Part shown: positions 12,381 to 23,335 of the stretch, piece after piece
How positions within the stretch are numbered: position 1 is the stretch's first letter
Layout of the letters: each line of letters starts with the position of its first letter
Assembly (NCBI GenBank): GCA_034769895.1
Contig: CM068371.1
Coordinates: forward strand, 398,737,469-398,801,468
Source: Magicicada septendecula
Taxonomy: Eukaryota; Arthropoda; Insecta; Hemiptera; Cicadidae
DNA: 64,000 bases
Reading direction: 5' to 3'
The notes under the pieces: model-generated
Seen by the model: the letters and a program-made list of their open reading frames with translations, nothing else
Databases searched by the model: none
What the model was told of the DNA's origin: nothing
Translations under genes and position numbers: made by a program

Positions 12381-14629
12381 AAATCCTTTAGCTACGGCCG
12401 AGCATGGTTCTGGACAGGCCATATATCCGAGATAGCAGATGGTCACCTAAAGAAATTAAGGGGTGTCGAGCTGTAAACTAAGATAACAAAGACATCAGAG
12501 TCACGGGAGCATTAGTGCGAAAGCTATCGTCGCGGGAAGCAGATACAAATAACGAAAAACAGGACACACCACATGTCTGAACCCATCAACGACGCGCAAC
12601 GAGACACTGTTCTCAATGAAAGGAAGAGATCGACCAGATGTATTACGAACAAAGGATATATCCGGTGAGATACGGGTACAATGGGTGAACCAATTAACAA
12701 AGACGGCGGGGAGCGAAGTAAAGTGAGAGGTTTTCTAGCTAAGACACAGAGAAACAGTAGCAGAGGTGCCGTTACTTAGAAACGACCACACCAAGCGCGT
12801 GTGAACTAACAAGAACGCAGATGGACAGAATAAGACAATGCAGAAATTGGTCACGCTTGTGAGTAGCAGAAGTCAGCAGGGGCATGACAAGGGAAGACTG
12901 AGACATTTATAGCGACGTTAAGTGTACTGCTTAAGCAGATGCAGCTGTGGCAATTAGAGAAATTTGTCTGAAAAGAACAGAAGAACAAATGTCAGGATGA
13001 TTGACATGCGTGAAATCTGACATACCGCCAGGGACGAAGGCTGTATCCAAAAAGGAAGGCGATGGGGTAGGAAATTAAATATCCTATCAGAAGCCAGAGC
13101 TCGACGGAGGCGGGTTTTTAATAGCAAGTTTCTAAGAAAGCTAAAACGAAAACGAATGGGAATTTGGCAGATTATCGAGTGAGGGAAAATAGGAGGGTAT
13201 TCCCGTGGAAGTGACAAACGATAATCAATGGGAAGGAACCGATGGGCGAAGAGAATCTAGAGTGGGAATTCGGTGGATTGAGTATATAAAATAAGCCAAG
13301 AACGCAAACGGGGGAGTCTAAGATACATTTTCGAGAGAGTCAGAAGTCTAATAGTAAATTTTCGGAGTGACGATCAGAAGTGTTGACGAAGTATGATATA
13401 AGTTTTTTAAAAGCGTAACTTAACAGTTAGGAGTCGTGACGGAAGTTCAGAATTCGTTGATAGTGAAAGTCCGCAAATTAACTGAAAACGTGCTAAGATC
13501 CGATATGTATAAGTGATTGTGAGGCAGTGTCAATTATACGTTATTTCATAAAACAAAGCTGACAACAACGTATGCAATACGATCGAGATTAACAAGTGCA
13601 AACTAAGAATATAGTAGTACATAACTTATAAAATGAATAAGATCTCAATATGTGTCTATAACAGTCTTGTGAAAACCGTAAATTGAATTTCAAAAATCTA
13701 ACACTATAACTGATTACCTGTCAGTATTCTATTGCAATATCGGAAGATGCCGGGGTGTGATATTCTAAGTGAAGTGTGTGTACAAGGATAAATCACGAGA
13801 TGAAATACGCACCTTTAATGACATCATCAATCGAAGGAGTGAGCGATGAACTCCACGCAGATCAGACGCCGTAGAAAGGATTAACTTACCAAAAGTAAAA
13901 TTGTATGTATTAATTAATACTTGACAAACACCTGTCTGTCCTATTAAAAGAACTCACGCAAAAGCTTTGGCATACTAAAACACTCATGTGTGTCTTAGTA
14001 AAGATAATTCTTATATCATAAAAAAACATGAATCCAATTTTAAATAAATGTTGTGTAATTAGTAACGTTAATGACTATTAACGTTGAAAGTCAAATTAAA
14101 ACCTTGAGGTAGAGCTCGTAAGATGAATTGGTATTGAAGTAGAGGATATTTAATATTTCGAATGAGCATAATATGTTAAATAAGAACTAGTATGGAAATA
14201 ATAAATCCCTCAAGTATACTGAAATTTGTGTATGCGTTTATTTATTTAATACGTACCTGAGATAGGGAACAAATATCATTATTCGACAGAATGACATAGT
14301 ATGCATAATCATCAAGCATATGTAAACAAATAAAATTATTTGGAGCTTCAGTAGAATTCTGTTAACATTAATTACCGTTGCTGGATATAAATCCTATAAT
14401 TTATTAACTAACATTGTTTTAACATCATATTTTACACACAAACAAGTGACTAATTAACACCCAGTAAAGATAATGTTGTATTAGTATAGTGATAATTAAA
14501 AAGAGCGGTAATTAACGTTGTTAAAGGGTGGAGTTAAAGAAGGAAGACCAAGAGGCTGTCCACAGAAAGGACAAAATTACAAACCGACCAACCTCAACCT
14601 CTGAGTTGAGGAGAGAATGAAGAAGAAAA
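12381..14629. other. Intergenic, unassigned
   Basis: 12.4-13.4 kb is moderately GC-richer with scattered AG-rich tracts and a TATA-like GTATATAAAATA at about 13280. It could be an old retroelement end, but no coding motif supports this. 13.5-14.6 kb is AT-rich. A GAA/ATG-rich run at 14620-14650 leads into the next LINE tail. Confidence 0.3.
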
Positions 14630-15160
14630 AAATTATGATGATGATGAAAAAAATACAAGTTTTGTGTAGGAACATTCTAACAACTGGTATAAAAAGCACA
14701 TTTTAATCTGCTTTATATAAAACAGTGCGTAAGTGGCTTATGATTTACTCTACCATCTGAGAAAGTTACAGTCGTGTATAGATTTAAAACTTGATAGATA
14801 AACCAAAGGAACTCCGTAAGACTTCAAGCGGTGAAAATGGACTTCTGGAGAAGGTATTGTGGAGTATCCCAGGCTCCATTGCGTTGGATATGAAGCCGTT
14901 AATGGCAACAATTTACGTAGCCAGAACAATATTAGACTCCTTCAATATGAAACGGGTCATGTGGTATAGCCACGTAATGGCATGACTATAGAGGCGAGGC
15001 AAAATGACTATATGATTACTTTCGGAGAGGGACACATTTGAAGGAAGAAAGAAGGGGAAGACACGCATGAACAGAACGAACAGGAAATTTATGCATGATG
15101 TGGTGGAGGAAATGGTAGGCGTCAGGAGTTGAGAAACTCTGAGGACACCAAAGTACGCAA
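14630..15160 (+). pseudogene. LINE 3' fragment, copy 1 of a duplicated family
   Basis: The motifs ENGLLEKVLWSIPGSIALD, TILDSFNMKRVMWYSHVM and a GRKKGKTRMNRTNRKFMHD basic tail fit the SETW-to-GHV-M part of LINE ORF2. The whole 500-bp stretch is recognisably the same as 28470-28980, including the untranslated-looking flank (TTTATATAAAA-AGTGCGTAAG) and the end GAGGACACCAAAGTA. Stops interrupt both copies in different places. The shared truncation may reflect a non-autonomous derivative or a shared 5' limit. Confidence 0.65.
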
Positions 15161-15401
15161 AAATACGCGGTTTCAACAGCTGATAGTTGTAATAAAGTTA
15201 ACAGCTTCTTGATAAAGTTAGAAAAGAAACAATACTAAATTTATAAAACAAATTTCAATCATTATTATATAGACTAGACATTTGGACATTGACAAGTCGC
15301 ACGAGGAGAAATGAAGCAGCTTAAGACCGACTTCTATGGACATTGGCTGCGTACAGGTTAGGTGATCAGAAAAGGAATGAAATGATCATCAGAAAAGGGA
15401 T

Positions 15402-15440
15402 GATGATGATGATGGTGGTGGTGGTGGTGATGATAGTGTT
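15402..15440. repeat. ATG/GGT trinucleotide microsatellite
   Basis: GATGATGATGATGATGGTGGTGGTGGTGGTGATGATAG. It follows weak LINE-like sequence and may be a LINE tail. Confidence 0.85.
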
Positions 15441-15664
15441 GACTAATTGATGATAGTATGCCTCTCACTATTTGACAGCTGAATTCCGCAAGGTAAGTCG
15501 TGTAGTTTCCATATGACTTTCTGCCACTGTATTGTAGTTTATGTAATTTCTATTTTATGTTTCAGAATCATTTGCCGGAAATGCCTATAGGTGCATACAC
15601 GAAACAATACGTGGAAACGTTGCATTTTCAGAAACAAATCAGTAATGACTGGACCCAGTTTTTC

Positions 15665-16345
15665 AGATTTAAACCTTGACGACCGTCTGCCATTTTGTCC
15701 TGACCACATCCGTTACATTTCGTAAAACTCAACTGGCATGCATGTTACACTTTTAGCCTACAGAAGCATATTGTTTTAGACTTATGCCCCAAAAATAGCA
15801 GGACGGGATACAAAAGTGTAAGGAGATTAAACTTGTGAAAAAAAGCAAAGTTGTGAAAAAATTGAAAGGTATTTTAACGGAAATCTGAATATATTATTCA
15901 GTTTTCAAAATTTCAAAAATTTTGGACACCACGACCCGAAAAAGGATCCAAAATTTGAAAAAGTTCTAGAAAACCAACCAGATGTTAGAATAAATGGAAT
16001 TTTAACTCAAATCCGGATGTAGCTTTTATTATGAAAACCTTATGGGCACCAGGAGTCCCTAAATTGGAACTCAAAGTTTTGAGAAAATTGCAAATGTCAA
16101 TGTGGGGGGGGGTCACGTTATGGCGATCTTTAATTAGAATACAAATCCGTATATTTAATAATTTAACAAATATAATCTGAACACTTCTTGCAAATTTTGG
16201 ATCTCCTTCAAAATGTTTGTAAGCTAATTTTGCAAAAAAACATTGTTGTCAGTTATGTACACTTGTGAAAAGTATTAGATATAGGTCTATAAACGTCTGG
16301 AAGCATACATTACCTTAAAACTAAATTACTTGTCATTTAAGGATT
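15665..16345 (+). repeat. Dispersed repeat family A, copy 1
   Basis: This non-coding stretch aligns by eye with 16731-17330 and 25976-26575. Shared landmarks are a TTGACCGTTTGG-like start, a GCATGC-rich segment, repeated phrases such as TTTTAACCAAAATCTGAATAT, and a common end with ACTTGTGAAAAGT and AAACTAAATTACTT. Internally it is built from loosely repeating units of about 90-100 bp. No coding potential or clear terminal repeats were seen, so its class is unknown. Confidence 0.6.
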
Positions 16346-16499
16346 ATGGTTATGCAGCATCACAAGAAGCTATTATCGTCAGAAAAGTGTTACTGGAGTA
16401 GAAGGGAGATCAAATCCAGAGAGATATAAATTACAAGAGACGAACATAATGAAAGTAGAGGACAGAAATATCGGCAGAATATCGGTGTGGCCATCATTA

Positions 16500-16725
16500 G
16501 CTGAATTCTGTGGTTCTGAGTGTGAAAATAACCCGCAAAACCAAGAAGATGATTTTGACTCCCACACAGGCAGTCACATGTTACTCTGAAACTTGGGAGA
16601 CAAGTCAAAGGGACTACCGAAGGCTCCAAGGAGTGGAGTTTACACGCTCTAGTACGTTAGAAGGCGTCAGCTGGAAAATTCGTGTAGACATAACAAAATA
16701 TTAGACATCAGACATATGAAGTGCC
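16500..16725 (+). pseudogene. LINE ORF2 fragment between two family A repeats
   Basis: A 64-codon frame contains CYSETWETSQRDYRRLQGVE and GVSWKIRVDITKY, matching the SETW segment and the following 'AEMKFLR...RVRNEDIR' block of LINE ORF2. It continues to DIRHMKCLTE in another frame. Only about 75 codons survive. It lies between family A copies 1 and 2. Confidence 0.6.
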
Positions 16726-16730
16726 TCACT

Positions 16731-17330
16731 GAATGAACGATACGAGTTTCTCGGTTTTAACTTGACCGTTTGGATTTATCTGTCTGTCTATCTATCTGTC
16801 TGTCTACCTCGACAACATTTTAATTCATCAACCGATTTTCATAAAACTTGGCACGCGTGTCCCATATCTTCAACCTACAGAGGCCTATTTTTTCGAGGTT
16901 AACCCCCCCCCCATAGGGTGGCAGGAGGCAAAAATGTGGGAGGGCAGTATTTTGAAAAACTCGCAATATGACCATGAGGCATATCAAATTAAAGAGAGTT
17001 TTAACCACAATCTGAATATAATGTTCAGCTTCGTAAATTTCAAAAATTTGAGCTCAAATTTTGAAAAAAGTTTCACAAAACCATGTGGAGTATCAAACGC
17101 ATGACAATTTTAACCACAGTCTGAATTTTCAGGCTTGAAAAACAAAATATTTTTTGACAATGGAGCCCAAAAAAAGTATTAACATTTTGGAAAAATTGTG
17201 AAAATTTATGCTGAACATCAGACTGAAGGAAATGATGTTAAGCCACAATGTAGAGTTGCTCCACAATCTACGAATGTAGAGTTTGCTTTGAATATTTGTA
17301 TTCAAAGTCAAAATTTTGAAAAAATTGTAA
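16731..17330 (+). repeat. Dispersed repeat family A, copy 2
   Basis: It begins TGAACGATACGAGTTTC, the degenerate counterpart of TGAACGAGCGAAGTGAG in copy 3. It then has a TCTG/TATC run (16779-16805), a C8 run at 16904-16911, and the same repeated TTTTAACCACAATCTGAATAT and TTTTGAAAAA phrases as the other copies. It ends within another internal unit rather than at the common 3' end. Confidence 0.6.
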
Positions 17331-17394
17331 AGTAGTGAGCGAGTTCTGCAGCTTAGGAAGCTTACTAGTGTAGCATGACAACGTGCAACGAATA

Positions 17395-17640
17395 CTTGAC
17401 GGTTGTTGGCCTCCAAAAGTTGTTAAACTGGGTTCCAAGTAGAAAGTGGAAATGAAGTAGATCAGGAAGATCGTGGAAAGAGGAAAAGAGGATATCCATG
17501 ACGAAATAGTGAGAGAGGTTCACAATGAGGAGAAACGTCTGGCGAGACACATCAGTAGCTGTACATAGACTCACACATAGTTGAACAGATAATATGGTCA
17601 TTTCGTAAGAACAGAAGAAGAAGACGAAGAGGAAAGTCCA
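17395..17640 (+). pseudogene. LINE ORF2 terminal tail
   Basis: WVPSRKWK followed by SRSGRSWKEE, then HNEEKRLARH, matches the 'W.P.GRRKRGRPR..W' basic motif and the helical tail that end many insect LINE ORF2 proteins. Stops are present. A GAAGAAGAAGACGAAGAGG run at 17615-17633 marks the probable 3' end. Confidence 0.5.
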
Positions 17641-18002
17641 GAATAACTGGATGTATGTTGCATATTTATGATGATTGTGATGTGTATAATTTAGATGCTA
17701 ATGATGTATGAACAGGTTTACAAGATGATATAAACACAACGATCACAACTAGGAACCCTCATACATCGTTAATCCCGCGGCGGAGCTCTACAAGAAGCTA
17801 GGAACGCTTTGCCTGCCGCTTGCACATACCATCACTTTGCTTGATCTTCAAGCCTGTGTGGCTAAACGCGATCAAAGAGGACTAGATGAACATATTCTTT
17901 ATTTCAGAAACTCTTTAAGTGTACAGCATGGGCGTATTCTTATTGGAAGAAGACTTAAAATACAGAATTGTGTGTTTATGTTTAAAAAACCTGTAGCATG
18001 AT
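17641..18002. other. Intergenic, nothing recognised
   Basis: No coding motif or repeat structure identified. Confidence 0.35.
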
Positions 18003-18434
18003 CAGTGGCGTATCTAGAATTTGGCTTTGGGGAGGGATCCGGGGTCGGATTGGCTTTATACAAAAGAAAAACAAGTTAAGACTAATCAACATATTACCTT
18101 TAAAGTGGCTGAAAAACGCGTGATAACACCCTGAAGACAGTCCCATTAAAGCAAATGGTAAAACACAATAAAAATACCCGTTATTGAAACATCGTTAAAA
18201 GATACTTTTTGAATGAACTGATTTTCCTATATTTCATATTTCAAACGTATGCCCTAATGCTGTATAATAAACCTGTTCGTATATTTAAAAGTAAAAAAGA
18301 GTTACTACTATATTAACGTACACAAATGGAAAAAATAAAACAGACTAAAAATTAAGAGATTAACAAAATTCGTAGACTTTTTCAACCCTCCGGGGAGATC
18401 CGGTCCCGTTCATCCCCCCGTAAATACGCCCCTG
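18003..18434. mobile_element. hAT-type MITE
   Basis: 432 bp with matching ends: CAGTGGCGTATCTAG at the left and, on the minus strand from the right end, CAGGGGCGTATTTAC. Both fit the hAT terminal consensus CAGNGGCGTA. Both subterminal regions are GGGGAG/GATCCGG-rich, while the interior is AT-rich and non-coding. AACCTGTT follows the right end and AACCTGTA occurs 8 bp before the left end. This is suggestive of, but not a clean, 8-bp target duplication. Confidence 0.7.
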
Positions 18435-18660
18435 AACCTGTTGAATAAATTTGTTTAAATGTTAAATATTTTGATAGGAAAAAGCCATCAGCAATGAAGA
18501 ATAATTCTGATAAAAAACTATTCCGTTTACTGTAAATAGATTAACACAAAATTTTGCCGTTCTGTAATTTTTGTTATTAGAGGATTAGACGATCCAATTT
18601 CGTATTAATTTCACAGTTAATTCTGGCTAACTACGTAATTCCAAGTAACTACGCAGTAAG

Positions 18661-18808
18661 GTTACTACGCACCAACACACTTTTGTACGATCTCACCCCG
18701 TCGCCGCCGGAACCCTTAGATTACCCCACAACAAACGCTTTACATCTAACCTGATTCGTAATAAACTCTGTGTCCTTGACCCGGATTGCGGTCGAACTGC
18801 GTAGTAAC
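18661..18808. repeat. Short element with 11-bp perfect inverted ends
   Basis: GTTACTACGCA at 18661-18671 and TGCGTAGTAAC at 18798-18808 are perfect inverses flanking a GC-richer 126 bp. A further TAACTACGCAG lies just upstream at 18646-18656. It could be a MITE or a piece of a solo LTR. No target duplication was seen. Confidence 0.45.
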
Positions 18809-19239
18809 AGAGAATAAATATACTGCGGGATCAATAAAGTGTCGAGCAGTTGTTTATGCACTTATTTTCGGCATTACATTATTAAAAGGTTCTCTGTTTA
18901 GTCTGCGTGGATCGGAAGCCGTTGACCTGAGTGTCGCGTTTTGCCCGTTGCAGTCATCATACTGTGACATGACAGTTCTTTGCTGCACCCCCGTTCAGCC
19001 TCCAAACGTCTCAGTTCTGTCACACTGGCTGACAGCGACATCCATTGACTCTCTTGCACCTTTCTGACGTTGTCCTGCTAACGTGTCTGTAGTCTTCCCT
19101 TATTTCTGCTTCTCTGAAATTTCTTTATTTTCCGCCCTCTCCCATCCATTTTTATGTTCTCTGCTCATCTAAGTATCTTCAACTTGAAAAGAACCAGACT
19201 TCAGTCGTTGTTCAACACGCACTTCAGCTCGTTAAAAGG

Positions 19240-19531
19240 ACTGAGGATAATAGGTTTGGTCAGTGCAGGTCAGTGTGTGGAATCAGTAAGGAGAAACCAG
19301 GAACAAATACAAACACTTAACAGACCAAACGTAACAAAACAGATTACAAGTAAAAAGCTTAGATGGTTGGGGGAAAGACAACCAATGAATGAAAATAGAG
19401 GTGGCAAGAAAATTATGTAAGGGAAATTTAAAGGTAAGGAGAGAACTAAACGGGAAACTGTACAAGAAATTGAAAAAGAGAAGAGCGAAACGAAGGCTAA
19501 CGGACAAAGTAGGCTATGTAATAATGTAGAG
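19240..19531 (+). pseudogene. LINE tail, left half, split by a hAT element
   Basis: NQEQIQTLNRPNVTKQITSK then KKLRWLG...PMNENRGGKKIM and GKFKGKERTKRETVQEIE correspond to the helix before GH-x-x-RM and the basic tail of a LINE ORF2. The fragment stops exactly where the hAT terminal repeat begins (19532). Sequence of the same character (ETWSKELEEAARK) resumes after the hAT element at about 23279. One in-frame stop lies at about 19418. Confidence 0.5.
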
Positions 19532-20834
19532 CAGAGGTGGCGAACCCGCGGCACTCTGTACGGTAACTAAAAATATTTTTTTAGTAGATTGTTGTTACTT
19601 GTTGCAAGACTTTTTACTGGCTTTATAATACATTTCAAACGTTTGCGTTTAATGTAACGTTAAAAGTAGGCCCACATTAAAAGGTGGGAAAATTTGAATA
19701 TGGACAGGTGGAACTGACTGCGGTTTGCAACCTCCAATAGAATACTGTATTTTTTTTAGAAGAAATTAGTGAATTTACTTCCAAAGAATAAAGACTGACT
19801 TTGGGATCGTTCATTTACGACAGACACAATGAGCCATCAAATATCTGAACTTCCATTACACTGGTTCGACAAAAATAGTTTTTTTACGTTAAAAATTAAA
19901 CAGACTTCTTGTATGGCAGTTGTGATGTCCCTGTTATTATTTATAAATTTATAAAAAAAGTTTTCTGACTTTTAATTATGTAAAATTTAAAACAAAATAC
20001 TTATGTACACCATTAATTTTGATGTTTATATAGCTTTAATAAATTTATACAATTTGAAATATTTTTTATTTGGAATTTTAATATTATATTTAGTAGTGTC
20101 AGACCCTCTAAACCCCAGTCTATATTTGAAAAAAAAGTCACTATATGTATTGACTATAACACAGTTACAATATCACCGTACGTTTTAAACAAGAATGAAG
20201 TAGAAAAAATGTTGGAAAAATATTACAATTAAAGCTATTTCATAACACCTAATGGTAGTAGTTTGTGTTTAAAATTGAAATTACGTTTAGACTCTACATT
20301 TAGGAGAGTTTTAATAACGCATCCTGAAACATAGTTTGTTCTTTGGATGCCTACACTTCGGGCCGACGTACCTCGGACACTAAAGTACAATCGCGTTACT
20401 TTACGGTGGCCGCTTCATAGCTGCGCGAAAAGTGAGCGTAGTGGGGAGTGTCCTCAGTTGTAACACTTCATTTCAAAAACGTCCGCCTTTTTACTGTTGC
20501 TACAGCCGGCTTTATCGGTGCCCTTAAATATTTAATTATTACAACTTGGGTTTTACACATTGTTGATATTTCTGGATTTCATTAATTTACAAATTACTAT
20601 TTGTAATTTTACTCAGTATCACTCGAAATTGTATAAAATATGTATTTGTTATACCAGAACAATGTTATTTGTTACATAATGTAAATAATTACTAGTATTG
20701 GCCGCTTTTCTGTCCTGAATTGTTTTACTTTCCTGAGATATTCAATTATTTTTGCCCTTATCTCTTGACATTCATTTAATACACTTATATTATTTCTAAT
20801 CTTCTTCCATTTAAACCCTAAGTTTATAATAATT

Positions 20835-20852
20835 GAAGTGAAACTTCTTTAT
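20835..20852 (+). repeat. Helentron 5' asymmetric inverted repeat
   Basis: 18 bp, a perfect inverse of 22889-22906. Its first 13 bases (GAAGTGAAACTTC) can fold as a 5-bp stem with a GAA loop. Confidence 0.8.
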
Positions 20853-21188
20853 CGACGTATGAGAGAAATTTTATAGCAATGTAAAAAAAAATCGTCACGA
20901 TTTTCGGTTACGCGCCATGTTGTTTTTTTTTATCAAAGTTCAGTATAGTGACGTAAAGAATAATATATTAGTTTGAAAGTGATAAAATAAAAAGACTTAT
21001 TATTTGTTATGTGAGAGCAAATGAGAGTTTTCATAAAAATTCAAGTAAACGTCGGCCAATAGACGAGAGAGAGGTGAACCCATGGCCAATCCATCATCCT
21101 CAATGAAAAATTGGTTATTGAAAGCAAAGTAATTCAAATTCAAGTGAATTTATAGTAAAAGTGAGAGTGATTATATATTTCGTTTGAT

Positions 21189-21404
21189 AAATCCAACACG
21201 TGAGCGTGATTTTAATATTTATTTGAGGTTAACCTCACTTTTTGATTGTAAGTATCAGTAAATGTATATAAATCTATTAAAATTAGCAAGTATTAAAAAT
21301 CCAACACGTGAGCGTGATTTTAATATTTATTTGAGGTTAACCTCACTTTTTGATTGTAAGTATCAGTAAATGTATATAAATCTATTAAAATTAGCAAGTA
21401 TTAA
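21189..21404 (+). repeat. Perfect 108-bp tandem duplication inside the Helentron
   Basis: 21189-21296 and 21297-21404 appear identical. Each unit contains the 14-bp palindrome TGAGGTTAACCTCA and the small hairpin CACG-TGAG-CGTG. The lack of differences suggests a recent event relative to the element's age. It is non-coding. Confidence 0.85.
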
Positions 21405-21702
21405 TAAATATGACTGTAAATCTAGTAAACATTATTATTAATTATTCGTTTTTAATGATTTATTTATTCATTTTGAATTCTATAAAATCATTGCATGTCT
21501 ACAAGATTAACTGTCATCATATAATTGTATTACTTTGAATAGATAATTCCAATTATTTACTCATAACTTGTGTAATTGAGTAAGTTATTAAATATTTGCT
21601 TTGAATTATTTTTATTAAGTTATGACATGAAATATGAATATTAAAGTTCGTTATATAATTCAATTGTATATAATTCAATACAATTCAATTATATAATTCA
21701 AT

Positions 21703-22731
21703 CCTACTATTCATAAATCACAAGGCAGCACATTTCCGGAAATTGTTTATGAATATGGGAAACATCACAGTCAATCGTTGCTATATGTTGCTTTATCACG
21801 TGTAACGAGTATTGAAGGATTGTATATAACAACTACAAATGATGATAAAATATTTTACCATGGTCGAAGAACGTCAACATCCACCATCGATTTACAAACA
21901 GAATTTAAACGATTGTCTCTGAATAAATTAGAAACTATAAATGAACATTTGATTGGGTTCATGAACAGCAGAAAAGGTTTGTCACTTTTTACTTTCAATT
22001 GTCAAAGCCTTAGAGCTCATACCGATGACCTGAATGATTCAATTGTAAAAAATTCAAATGTTTTAGTTTTATCTGAAACTTGGCTAAACAATGAAAGTGA
22101 AATAAACATTCCTAACTTCAGTTGCATCGCAAAATTTAAACGGTCGAATACTAGAGCAGGAGGTGTAGGGATATTTCATAACTCTAATGATGTTGTCAAC
22201 ATTGTAACTTCAATGATAGATTTCTCTGTTTCCTGTCCTGACTTTCATGGGTCACTAGCATCAGCAGTTGGTGATTTATGTATGGCTCAATGCCAAATGG
22301 AAAATGGAAAAAAAATTTTAATAGTTGCATTATATATATCTCCTAATCAGAAGTTAGATGATATTATTGATTTTCTTCACCATTCATTGTTGCCATACAC
22401 CAAAGGAGGTGCCACCTTACTCCGTAACAGTAATGATAAAATACCTATGATTTTAAGTGGAGATTTTAATGTCAATTTCGAATTAGATAAATCTTTGAAG
22501 CTAGTTGAATTTTTAAGAGACAATTTAAATTTATGTCTACAAAACAGTCCACAAACATCAACAACAAGATCTGGTACTACAATTGACGCAGTTTTTACAA
22601 GGCTACTAGAATCCGTAGAATGTAAAACATATATTTCATATTTTAGCTACCATAAGCCATTAATTACAAAAATATTTAATAATGACAACAATGGTAATAA
22701 TGATGCGATCATAATTGATGAAATACAATAA
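21703..22731 (+). pseudogene. Helentron Rep/Hel remnant: helicase C-terminus fused to EEP endonuclease
   Basis: The frame opens near 21703 with TIHKSQGSTFPEIVYEYG and continues HSQSLLYVALSRVTSIEGLY, the last two motifs of Pif1-family helicases as found in Helitrons. Without a break it runs into an endonuclease/exonuclease/phosphatase domain: FNCQSL, LSETWLNN, GGVGIF, SGDFNVNF, TTIDAVF and FSYHKPL. Counting from 21778, the presumed metal and catalytic positions are N74, E100, D229, N231, D270 and H292. The final Ser-Asp-His is Ser-Tyr-His here. The stop is at 22729-22731. No start codon is expected because the upstream coding part is missing: the protein's Rep and main helicase domains were lost, leaving about 340 codons. 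It is intact within what remains but cannot drive rolling-circle transposition alone. Confidence 0.85.
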
Positions 22732-22888
22732 TTATAATAAGAGCAATGATAAAATGAATTACTCATATTATTTGTATGCATGTCTATAATAATAAAATAG
22801 CTTTAATTTAATACGGAAAAAATTTTTTTTCTTAAGCTTTATGTACCCAATTTCTGTGAAGTTGTAAATAGTAGAAAAATGATATGTC

Positions 22889-22929
22889 ATAAAGAAGTTT
22901 CACTTCTTACCTGTGTACTCTGGTACACA
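22889..22929 (+). repeat. Helentron 3' inverted repeat and terminal hairpin
   Basis: 22889-22906 is the exact inverse of the 5' repeat. 22912-22929 folds as TGTGTAC-TCTG-GTACACA. In Helitron-like elements such a hairpin near the 3' end is thought to signal termination of rolling-circle transfer. Confidence 0.8.
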
Positions 22930-23270
22930 CACATATATTTTTTTTTTTATTAAACATGATAAGCTACCTTAAAAGTTTACACTAGACATAAGAAGTTAAT
23001 GAAGTTTTCGTAGCGTAGGATATGTTTTTGTGTTGAAAATAATAATTAAATGAAATACACGCCTATACGGTAAATTTTTCACGGTAAATGTTTTTGGAAA
23101 CGCATCAACACTAACGCACTCAGTGAGATGTGCCGTAACACTGACAAAAAACATATCACATATCACTGCGCATATCACATATCACTGCTCATATCACTTT
23201 CACCAAGGTTGCCGGCCACCATTAAATACACAAGTAGTAGTTCTTGCCGCAAAAAGGTTGGCCACTACTG

Positions 23271-23335
23271 ATTTAGTGAAACGTGGAGTAAAGAATTAGA
23301 AGAGGCAGCCAGGAAATAAAAAGTGGGGTAATCAA
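23271..23335 (+). pseudogene. LINE tail, right half
   Basis: After the degenerate target duplication, ETWSKELEEAARK reads as the Trp-containing last helix of a LINE ORF2, a plausible continuation of the fragment ending at 19531. Confidence 0.4.

Larger units (their letters stand above)
20835..22945 (+). mobile_element. Internally deleted Helentron (endonuclease-bearing Helitron)
   Basis: The left end carries GAAGTGAAACTTCTTTAT (20835-20852). Its exact inverse lies at 22889-22906, followed after 5 bp by a 7-bp-stem hairpin and an AT-rich end. An inverted repeat that is terminal on the left but internal to a hairpin on the right is the asymmetric arrangement known for Helentrons/Helitron2. The only coding part is the end of the helicase fused to an endonuclease domain. 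The Rep nuclease and most of the helicase are absent, so the middle has been deleted. The element sits inside the hAT element at 19532-23270. The 3' limit is approximate, within the T-run after the hairpin. Confidence 0.8.
19532..23270. mobile_element. hAT-like element interrupted by a Helentron
   Basis: The left end CAGAGGTGGCGAACC and the right end read on the minus strand (CAGTAGTGGCCAACC) form a hAT-type terminal inverted repeat. The flanking 8-mers ATGTAGAG (19524-19531) and ATTTAGTG (23271-23278) agree at six of eight positions, as expected of an aged 8-bp target duplication. Excluding the Helentron (about 2.1 kb) the element is about 1.6 kb. No transposase motif was found in 19.6-20.8 or 22.95-23.25 kb, so it is probably non-autonomous. 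A small tandem repeat (CATATCACATATCACTG-like, about three units) lies at 23150-23200. Confidence 0.65.

Noticed and set aside
12954-13217. 87-codon minus-strand frame
   Set aside because: No motif; likely chance in AG-rich sequence.
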